Positions 38,193-46,992 of a stretch of DNA of 64,000 bases are shown piece by piece. Each line of letters starts with the position of its first letter. Position 1 is the first letter of the stretch. Made by a program: the position numbers and the translations under genes. Origin of the DNA: Peronospora farinosa (taxonomy: Eukaryota; Oomycota; Peronosporomycetes; Peronosporales; Peronosporaceae); assembly GCA_947646735.1 (NCBI GenBank), contig CANTFK010000961.1, positions 186,001 to 250,000 on the forward strand, given 5' to 3'. The notes beneath the pieces were generated by a model. That model ran no database searches. It saw only the letters and a program-made list of their open reading frames with translations, and was not told the origin of the DNA.

Positions 38193-41100
38193 GTGGGATC
38201 TGTCCTGTCCGAACTAAAGGAAGAAAAGATCCACGAGATAGTCACACCAGTTCCAGAAGAGAACGTGGTGGACTGTTGCTCTTCATCCACAATGGATGAG
38301 AGCGTCTTGGAGACCGACAAAAAGAAACGGTTCGCTGCTCAAGGCTGGGATGACTTGAAGGACAGCCCGTTCTATGATGTTCTGTGGAAACACCGTGATG
38401 TGTTTCCAGCAGAAGTGCCGAGCCGCCTACCGGCCGATAGGGGCATCAGGCACGAAATTGACCTGGATCCTGGCACCAAGTATTGTGTGACCAGGCAATA
38501 GCCGTTGCCGAAGGAACAAGTCGATTACATCGATGAGTTCTTCGACAATCGAACTAAAGCGGGACATGTACGTGAGAGCAAGTCGCCTCACTGCAGCCCG
38601 ACCTTCTGTGTGCGCAAAGCAACAGGTGGATGGCGCGTGGTTCATGCTTATAATAAGCTGAACACGGCCACCATTCCAGCTCAAACGCCGATCCCGCGGA
38701 AAGATGTTTTTTTGAATTCCATGGGAAAGTCAACTATCTTTTCCGCGTTGGATATGAAGGATGGCTACTATCAGGTTCTCATGAGAGATACCGATTTAGC
38801 CAAAACGGCAGTAAGCACCCCCAAGCGGTGTGCTGTGGGAGTGGCTTGTGATGCCACAAGGATTGAAAAATGCTCCGGCAACATTCAACCGAGTGGTGAC
38901 TCACGTGATGCGTCAGCACCGTGCCTACGCGCCCCATTACTTTGATGATGTATTCGTGCATAGTAGGACGGAGGACGGTCTGAGCGCGATAGAGTCGCAC
39001 AAGCATCATTTAGACGCTGTGTTGCAGACTCTGGGTGACGCCCAATTATACGTGAACTTGCAAAAGTGCGTAATAGGGGTCCCCGAGATACCTGTACTGG
39101 GCTGCATCGTAGGTGCACATGGTGTATACGAGCAGACCCAGAAAAGATAACGGCTGTAAAGGAATGGCCAGTACCACGACACGTGAAGGATCTGCGCCAG
39201 TTCCTTGGGCTCGCTAATTACTTGCATAAGTACAGCAAGAATTATGCGGAGCAGACCAAGCCATTGTCTGACCTTAAAAAAAGGATACAGAATGGACTTG
39301 GTCTAAGGAGCAAGTAGATGCGTTCACTTTAGTGAAGCAATTTCTGGTAGATGCACCGGTCTTGGTATTGCCAGACGCGGATAAGCCCTTTAGCGTCGTC
39401 TGCGATGCAAGCAATTTTGCAATCGGCCGCGCACTCATGCAGAAGGATGACAACGGCGTTGACCGTGTCATTTCTTATCAGTCTCGGCTTTTAAAAGCTG
39501 CCGAGCTGAATTAACCTGTGCATGACAAGGAGCTACTTTCAATTAAGTATGCCCTTGTAAAGTTTCGTGTGCACCTCTTGGGCACCGAACCTTTTGTGGT
39601 TTATACGGATCACGCATCACTGCGGACCGCTATAAATTCACCGCACCTCTCGCCGAGAATGGCAAGATGGCTAACATTCTTCTCTGAATTTAATTTCAAA
39701 GTTGAATATAAGCCGGGTAAGTCGAATGTCTTGGCTGACGCGTTATCGCGCAGACCAGACTTCGAGGCAAGACACCAGGATAGTGTGTCTCGTGCGACAG
39801 CACAAGTTGAGTCGTCAACATTGGCAGCCATGAAGGCCTACCATGTGACGAGTTCAATGGCCTCCGATATCAAGGAATGTTACAGTCAGGACGAACATTG
39901 TCGCCTGCTGTTGGAGCATTTTGGTGGACGAAAGGTTACCCTTCCGTCGCACCTCAAAGCGAAGTTAAATCGCTTTAGTTACAGTGATGGCCTGTTATGG
40001 CATCAACTGTCACCCTGTGATCCCTTGAGAATCTATGTCCCTCATGACACAGATATCAAGCTGATGATACTTCACGAGTGCCACGATGCGCCATCTAGTG
40101 GGCATCTGGGCCGTGGAAAGACATTCTTACGAGTGTCAGAGGAATTTTAGTGGCCCCAACTATATCGGTGGGTGGCCAACTATATTCGCTCTTGCGAAGA
40201 GTGTCAGCGCATAAAGCCTGCACCTTCGAACAGTGCGCCACTGAAGCCACTGCCGATTCCAACTGAATGTTGGAAGTCGGCCAGTTTGGACTTCATGTTT
40301 GGCTTACCGCCTGACCATAAAGGCAGGACGGGGCTCGTCGTCTTTGTAGACCGACTGAGCAAGATGGTGCATTTGGCACCATGTAGCACCAAGATCTCAG
40401 GAAAGGAGGCTGGCCTCTTCTGTCTGGATCACGGTTATCGACTACATGGGATGTCCGAGTCCATAGTATCGTACCGGGATCCGCGTTTTACGTCGGGTTT
40501 TTGGCGATATGTGTTCGAGCTGCTGGGTAGCAAGCTCCACATGTCAACCGCTGATCATCCCCAGACCGATGGCCAAACAGAACGGGCCAATCGAGTCGTG
40601 GCGGATGTGTTGCGTACAATAGCGACTCCTAAAGAATGGAGCAAGCAATTGCCATTCGTGGAGTTCGCTATTAATAACAGTGTTTACGCCAGTACGGGTG
40701 AAACACCGTTTTACATTAACGGACTGCGTCATCCTCGAACGCCAGTCTCGTTTGTACGCAGCCCGAGTCTTAGTGGGGGAGGGCCCCTCACTTCGCTCGG
40801 TGCAACTGCCAAAGAGGGCCAAGGTTGCCCTAGTGACACTGCTAGTTTAGCAGTGGTCACGTCACCTATAGGTGTCACAGAGGAGGCACGGCAAGAAATG
40901 CCAGCGCTCCTTGATGATGACACTATAGTGTCATCAACAGCGTCGACCCATGAACGACCTCTTGGAGGCGTCATCTGCGAGCTGGATGCTAAAAGCGTGA
41001 GCGAAGCTCAGCGCTTTGTGGATGAGCGATTAGCCATCACACGTAAAGTCCGTGACGCGATGGCAAGCGCACAAGACAAGCAAAAACAATATGCAGACCA

Positions 41101-41946
41101 GCATGGTCGCAAAAACAATGAACACTTTAGTGTGGGGGACAAAGTACTATTAAGTACTGCTACCCTACCTAAACATGCAATTTCTGTACTACCTGGTGGT
41201 ACTACTAAGCTATTGCCCCGATTCATTGGACCATTTACGGTGGTTGAAGAAGTTGGAGACCTAAACTATAGGCTCACTCTCCCACCGTGTATGAAGACGC
41301 ACCCGTATTTTACGCGGGTCGTCTGAAACGGTATGTTGATCCAAAAGAGATCACATATCCGCATCAGTCTAACGAGCCCGATGGTGACGTCGACTGTGAC
41401 TCGAGCGTCGCGGCCGATCAGGCGACGAGGAAGCCGATAGGCTCCCCGTATACGAGGGAGGCGATAGAGGACTCGGCGATCGAGGAGGACTCCGCGCTTG
41501 ACGCGGGTCTCTCATCACCAGTCGCTCTAGGATGTCCAAACGGGTCTTCAGGCGGTCATACCCCTGACGGTCCCTCGTCCTCACATCGCGCAGATCCGAG
41601 TTCAGTCGCGAGACTTGACTCTCGAGATCTGCCACCTGCCTCTTCAGCGCAGCGGACTCAACCTGCGACTGAACAGCAGCAGGGTAGGAATCCGCGAGTA
41701 GGTGGGCGTAATCGCCGCTCCTATCGGGCGTTACCTGTTTTGGTGGACACGGAAGGGAATACGCGCTTCCTTGTTGGAAGGCTGTTGGCCCACCGGTTTG
41801 TGAAGCGAAAGCTCCAAATTCTGGTACAGTGGAAGGGTTACCCAACGAGCTTTGACTCGTGGGAGCCTGTGGACGCTTTGCGCGTTGACGTGCCTGGGCT
41901 GGTGGCTGCTTATGTGAAGCAGCACCAGCTTTCTTCTTTCTGCTAG
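38193..41946 (+). pseudogene. Element 3 pol pseudogene (RT, RNase H, integrase, chromodomain)
   Basis: RT fragments 38193-39150 with catalytic YFDD near 38940. RNase H runs from about 39380, with the first motif VVCDAS and TDHASL. Integrase 39830-41326 has zinc region H..H..CEEC, SLDFMFGLP, and NGQ-type QTDGQTERAN. The chromodomain is near 41755-41900 (FLVGRLLAHR, LVQWKGYPTSFDSWEP). Breaks: TAG 38499-38501, probably a former Trp in TRQWPLP; frameshift near 38825; frameshift near 39145; TAA 39512-39514; TAG 40148-40150. The second integrase Asp is replaced by Tyr (VSYRDPRFTS where SDRD is usual). Dead by several independent changes. Confidence 0.9.
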
Positions 41947-42894
41947 GTCCGGAAGGACTAGGAGAAGAAGCGTGGCGAGAATCGATTGGGGGTCGCTTAC
42001 CACCCATAATTTCATGCGCACGCGCTTCATGGCGAAGCTGATTCGCTGCGACCGCTGTTTCGTTGCATCTTCATGCAAGGTAACACGGCGCCGAATTTCA
42101 GCTTCATAGTCGTCGGCTGTTTCGTTAGAACGCAGCACGACTGGAATTGGGAAAGCACGACCAAGTGCTTTGCCCTGCTTTTTCCACAAAGGAAAGACGC
42201 TATACAATCTATGAGCGTCTATAATGGCACGCTGCAAAAGCGCTGCGCTAGACCCATCCGAGTTCATCCACTCAGATGGAGGTGGCATTGGTGGCAAGCC
42301 ACCACTCACGTAGCCGCCCTCGCGACGGAGGGATAGTGAGGCCGAAGGTGTACTTGGTGGAGCTTTAAGCTCACACTCACCTGAGTCTGACTCTCCATTA
42401 TGGATTGTCAAGACATCAGCTTGAGAAGTTACATCTGACTGAGTCGCGACTGCTCCTTTCGAAGTAGCGCGCTCAGTCTTAGTCGCTGCGCTCGTAGGCG
42501 CAGACGACGGGGTTTTACCTTCGCTTGTAGGAAGCATAGATGCTTCCTCAAGGACGGGTGCCTCAAATGATGGGGACATATGTCCCATCAATGCACTATG
42601 CTCATCGCCACTTTGGGGTGATGGCAATGGCGTAGTCTCATTGTAGTCTACAATGAGAGATGGATCTTCATCCACATTATCGTGAGAGGTAAATGTTTGC
42701 CAGATCTTGAACCAACCGGTCAGAGGGAAAGGAATGGGAGTAATTGGTCGACGAGTGACGTTAGATGGAAGATTCACCTCAGTGCCTGAAGCACTTTGCG
42801 ACGGCTACGATAAATCGCGGCGCGTGCGCTTAGTGCTGGACTGCATGGGTGCCTTTGCAGGCGACCCATCAGCCTTACCACGTTTTTGTGGCAT
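41369..42894 (-). pseudogene. Element 3 antisense ORF, interrupted
   Basis: Runs opposite pol, overlapping the linker and chromodomain. From ATG 42892-42894 (MPQKRGKADG) it meets TAG at 42805-42807, then reads NVTRRPITPIPFPLTGWFK (42687-42762 region), the same peptide as in the Element 2 aORF. One base is missing right after this motif. The open part continues to 41731 through an acidic-Ser segment with LTIHNG and a folded-looking region (ALLQRAIIDAHRLYSVFPLWKKQGK). After a frameshift near 42020-42050 it goes on (41369-42007) through a basic segment to a coiled coil (ALKRQVADLESQVSRLNSDL). Function unknown. The similarity in parts to the Element 2 aORF suggests a related protein. Confidence 0.65.
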
Positions 42895-42986
42895 GAGAAT
42901 CGAGCAGACTAAAGCGGCGCGTTTATAACGGCTCGCCAGTCTCTCTGTCTCTTAGGCGATGTTTAACAAAATGTAAACATCATTCT

Positions 42987-43000
42987 AAAACGGGGGATGG
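42987..43000 (+). other. Polypurine tract of Element 3
   Basis: AAAACGGGGGATGG directly precedes the 3' LTR start TGTAAC. Confidence 0.75.
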
Positions 43001-43602
43001 TGTAACAGGGTATCTAGTTACACGTAAACATTAAGTAATATACTTAATGTTTGGTCTAAAAGTATCCATGATTACTTTTGACCTGTCACTTGGGTGCGAT
43101 ACACAAATGTGATCCACCCTCGTGAATGTGATATCCATTGATGGATTCACATGAGAAGGGATGACGCTAGTTGAAGCTAGGCATCGCGACGTCTCAGAAG
43201 GACGTCAGTTGCAATCTCAAATCTAGATTTAAGATCATGCGACAGGATACGCTTCTAAAGAGTCGCGTATCCGATCTATATATATATATATATAGCCAAT
43301 CAGTAGTTAAGCATATATTTAGTTATAATTAATTAAATATAGCTCAGTCTTGAATTTGCTAAATCAAAAGCATCACGCACGAGAAGTTGCAAAGCTTCTG
43401 CGTGACGTCCGTGCTTTAGTGTTAAGAAGTTCGTTGCACTCTCGCTTAAGCGAGAGGCAACTGGTGGTACGACTGCTTAAGCAGTCGACCAACCTCCTAA
43501 CCACCCTCGCACGCGAAGGTAAGACGGTCTAACCGCTTCCTCGCTTGTTTATAAGGTGTGTGCTAGTAGTACGAGGCAACCTCGTAGAAGTGCCCGTCTA
43601 CA
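43001..43602 (+). repeat. 3' LTR of Element 3
   Basis: TGTAACAGGG to GTCTACA. About 99.5% identical to 35455-36050: two adjacent changes near position 43549, one near 43581, and one extra AT unit. Confidence 0.93.
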
Positions 43603-44207
43603 CGCTGAGTTCACTAGAGAGTCATAGGTTTTGAACAAATACGAGTGCGACAGGATATAGGCATTTAATATACTTCTCAGTTCTCCACGGGGGTACCCGG
43701 TAAAGCCCCTAGGCTGTAGCCCAGGGGCTATGCTAGCCTGCCATTGCCTACCCCCAAAGGCTAAAGCCAGCAATAGCCAAGCTCAAGGCTTTGCCGGGTA
43801 CCCTAGTTCTACATCTACCTATCAGGCGCACCTCGACTTAGAGTACGAATATGCATCCAGTCAACTTGAGAAAGCAAGTAACCCTCACGGAAGCAAAGTA
43901 ACCTTTGTAGATAACATATGCATGTTATATAGGGTGACCTCCTGTGTTGCACCCCTAATACGAAGAGTACTTCCGACGATTGAGTGTACAAGTTTAGATA
44001 ACTGCGGGGTCCAGCAGCAGATATCCCATTATAGAAAACACAACTTCATCAGATCTGGTCGAGAAAAGGACCGTACTTACAAATGCTGCTCCATACTCGT
44101 CACGTACCTGTGGACAATGTTGTCGTGTAAGAATTACCGAGAGATACATATTTTCTTGGTGCAGTACTCTGGGGATGCCGAGTCCTCGAAAATAAAAGTC
44201 ATTAACT
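43603..44207. other. Intergenic with a foldback element
   Basis: No gene. It contains a 113-bp structure with 17-bp terminal inverted repeats at 43691-43803. Confidence 0.55.
43691..43803. repeat. Foldback/MITE-like structure, 113 bp
   Basis: Termini GGGTACCCGGTAAAGCC (43691-43707) and GGCTTTGCCGGGTACCC (43787-43803) are inverted copies with one mismatch. The interior has further short GGCTA/TAGCC palindromes. No flanking duplication is apparent. Confidence 0.6.
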
Positions 44208-46298
44208 TTAGCCAGTGATGACCCGTACACCCAGCGTTGCTACTTGGTGAATGTGCTGGGTACTAGGCTGCCGGATGAACATCATGTTAGGCGGCACACC
44301 CAACTCTTCGGATAACCAATGGACGAGAGCAATGTCAAAGCTCGAGCCACAAACATGCACGAAGTCGATCTTGAGTTTCGGGTACGTCTGGTCAAACATA
44401 CGAGCCATCTTACGCATGTCCTCTATTTTTTCTCGCTCATACTGCACACGCTGAGTATCGGCTTCCGTTACTTCTGCACTTTTATCTTCAGCTAAGTTTG
44501 CATCTTCGCTAACGTGTACCACGAGCAAATTGTGTGTATGTTCGTTCTTGCGTACGTAGAGAATTGCTTTATTGAGCACGTATAGAGTGGGCGTCTTGAA
44601 AAAGAATACAATCGGCGGAAGGTGAATTTCTTCAAGCACCGCTGTAATAGTGCGGCCACCCCTGGCTCCAGTTCGACATCCCTCTTTCACTTTTCCTTGA
44701 GACTTGGCAGCTTTATTATCTTTGGCAATACCATCTTCAGCGTCACGAGATGGAAAAATTTGTTGCAGAATATAAAGAACAATGCGCAGGATGAAGACGC
44801 GCTCTAGCATAATAAACATCGTTGAAGTAAAGACTACGAAGTACAGAGCAAAATAGGTAAAGATGGTCGGGTCTCCCAGCAGATTGCCCAGCAATCCAAG
44901 CAGTACCATCACCAATCCGAAAATACAACTCCACCACGGAGCATGCACGTCGCGTGGAATGTCTTCACGTTTTAGCTTGAGTAGTATGCAACCAAAGGCG
45001 AAAAGAGCCATAACGCCCAAAAATGCAAACGTGAAAACTCCAGCAAGAACTGTTGCGTCCGCATGCAGCACAATTACAAGGCTAGCCTGCAGCACGAAGA
45101 ACAACAAAATGATGTAATGGTTCGTACCACGCCACTTGTTAGTGTAAGTGAGAAACGCCGGGAGTACACGATCAAACGCCAGACGTCGTACAAGACCTGT
45201 AATTCCCACGTAGGACGTCAATACACCTCCTGCGAGAACGACAAAGGCGTCAATGGACACCCAACTTTCAAGCCATTTACCAGCCACGACTCTACCCATA
45301 GACGCCAGCACGACATCCTTGTCGTCATAAATTCCTCCACGTCCTTCCAATGGCAGCACTGCCAATGATAAGAATGACAGCAACAAATTATAAGAAGTGG
45401 CAAAAACCCACATATTTCTCAAAGTTTTCCGGAAAACTCCGGGTGCTTGTTCTTCGACAAATTGTGCCGATGTTTCGAAACCCGTGATCCCCAACATGGC
45501 TGATGAATAGCCGTAAAAAGTTGCTGTAAGTAAATTGCCCGTCACCACATTTCCAGCCACATTGACATCTGGAAAATCCGTGTGCATATTGTTCCAGAAA
45601 GTATCTGGATGTTGCACTGCATAGCAAAGTGAAAACCCACTTAGGAGCGTCAATGTCGTCACATGAGCAATGAAAATGATTAATGCAACATTTGCACTCT
45701 CTGCCATGCCAATAATGGACAATATAGCAAATCCAAAGAGCAATAGAATTGTCCCGGACACTATGTCCACATCCAATTGGGTATTGAGATATCTCAAAGC
45801 ACTAGTACCCGAAACAACACCCGTTGCTAAGTACGAAATAATGCCAAGCGATGCGGCAATAGCAGCTGTTTTCTTGGACGTTGTATTGAGAAGCACATTA
45901 TAGGAACCTCCATTTAAGGGAATAGCAGTGACTGCTTCTTCATATATGGACCGAAAGAGAAAAAGGACAAATGCCACGAGAATTTGAGCCAATGGCGTCA
46001 ATTTACCAGCTTTTGCAGCCACGATACCAGAGGAATACAACACACTGGCTAAAATATCGTTACCACAGATGGCAGTGGATGGCCATTGGCTTAAAAGATG
46101 TTTGTGACCATTTAGAACGTTTCGAGAGGCTTCCAGAGCGTAAAGAGGTACTTGAAGACGACGAGTTTCACCTTTGGGAGGATAAAGCCAAGTAGGAAAA
46201 GACGGACGATTATGTAGAGTAATAGGAGATGAAGAGGAGGGAAGAGAGGATCCATCAGATGCAGGAGAAGACAATAAAGTCACCTTGAGATGATCCAT
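44208..46298 (-). CDS. APC-superfamily permease with C-terminal soluble domain, 696 aa
   Basis: A polytopic amino acid/polyamine/organocation transporter. Membrane core from about residue 70 to 530 (numbering from the chosen ATG), with TM1 GNDILASVLYSSGIVAAKAG carrying the typical unwound glycine-rich stretch, then ATGVVSGTSALRYL and GITGFETSAQFVEEQAPG, which match TM6 of the family. The C-terminal 150 residues are soluble and resemble a UspA-like fold (LLVVHVSEDANL ... LKIDFVHVCGSSFDIALVHWLSEELGVPPNMMFI). Such tails occur in some bacterial and stramenopile APC carriers and may bind nucleotide. Start: ATG 46296-46298 (MDHLKVTL) rather than the ATG at 46382, whose extra 28 residues look unlike a conserved terminus. 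Substrate unknown. Confidence 0.82.
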   Translation of the reverse strand: MDHLKVTLLSSPASDGSSLPSSSSPITLHNRPSFPTWLYPPKGETRRLQVPLYALEASRNVLNGHKHLLSQWPSTAICGNDILASVLYSSGIVAAKAGKLTPLAQILVAFVLFLFRSIYEEAVTAIPLNGGSYNVLLNTTSKKTAAIAASLGIISYLATGVVSGTSALRYLNTQLDVDIVSGTILLLFGFAILSIIGMAESANVALIIFIAHVTTLTLLSGFSLCYAVQHPDTFWNNMHTDFPDVNVAGNVVTGNLLTATFYGYSSAMLGITGFETSAQFVEEQAPGVFRKTLRNMWVFATSYNLLLSFLSLAVLPLEGRGGIYDDKDVVLASMGRVVAGKWLESWVSIDAFVVLAGGVLTSYVGITGLVRRLAFDRVLPAFLTYTNKWRGTNHYIILLFFVLQASLVIVLHADATVLAGVFTFAFLGVMALFAFGCILLKLKREDIPRDVHAPWWSCIFGLVMVLLGLLGNLLGDPTIFTYFALYFVVFTSTMFIMLERVFILRIVLYILQQIFPSRDAEDGIAKDNKAAKSQGKVKEGCRTGARGGRTITAVLEEIHLPPIVFFFKTPTLYVLNKAILYVRKNEHTHNLLVVHVSEDANLAEDKSAEVTEADTQRVQYEREKIEDMRKMARMFDQTYPKLKIDFVHVCGSSFDIALVHWLSEELGVPPNMMFIRQPSTQHIHQVATLGVRVITG

Positions 46299-46992
46299 CT
46301 TAAAAGATACAAGAGATGTTTGGATTAAGTATACACGAGGTAAAAAACCCAGTGTATAGTTGAGATGGCTACATCCTATCAAGATAGCTACATTACATGT
46401 AACTACTACACAAAGTAGTACTGTATTTATTTCTTGATTACTACTACTAGAGTCCTACGTACATCATACTTAATACGCGTAGCTGGCTTTTTTTTGCCAT
46501 ATTCTCACTATCTGTTTCTCCCTAAGCAGTCATATTACTCGCGGTGCCAATAGGGTCGTCACTGTATGGGGTTTCAAAGCATACAGTAACTAATGTTGCA
46601 TTTATGGGTGGCATTCATTTTCCAAATAAAGCTAAAAAGCAGCTTCTATTGCAACTGTTTCGCCACATGAGTTTGAGCGTCAGGCACAATGTATTGAAAC
46701 CGTCGCATTCCATTTTTTTGCTCGTTTACTACTACTACTACTACTACTCGTCATAGCTGGCTCTTTTTTGCCACATTATAACGTCTCTTCACATCCCATC
46801 TGTTTTTCTCTATCATTTCTATACCAATAAAGCGGCCATGACTTTCTTGTCGACTTTAACCTCTTGTCGTTCATTGTTGTCCCTCTTTCTCTCACTCTCT
46901 CTCTCAACCAGTACTTTGCAATTCCCTACCATAGAACCTTATCGTCATTTTCGTAACAGTTTGAAAAAAGACCTTAAAGGCGTTTTTAGAGT
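46299..46992. other. Divergent intergenic region with promoter elements
   Basis: Lies between the divergent permease and channel genes. It has a (TAC)n microsatellite at 46728-46749 and a C/T-rich tract (46840-46910) before the channel gene. Confidence 0.5.
46945..46952 (+). promoter_or_regulatory. Candidate oomycete-type initiator
   Basis: TCATTTTC, 41 bp before the ATG at 46993, fits the YCATTYY initiator core described for oomycete genes. It would give a short 5' UTR. Based on the motif alone. Confidence 0.3.

Larger units (their letters stand above)
35455..43602 (+). mobile_element. Element 3: full-length but inactive Ty3/gypsy chromovirus, 8.1 kb
   Basis: LTRs at 35455-36050 and 43001-43602 differ by three substitutions and one AT unit. 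In between: gag with zinc knuckle, DSGA protease, RT, one RNase H, integrase, chromodomain and an antisense ORF. The coding part carries many stops and frameshifts. There is no primer-binding site after the 5' LTR (the end reads GTCAACTAG instead of GTCTACA) and no target-site duplication. RT is YFDD-type and only a single RNase H is present, so it belongs to a different lineage from Elements 1 and 2. Confidence 0.9.
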
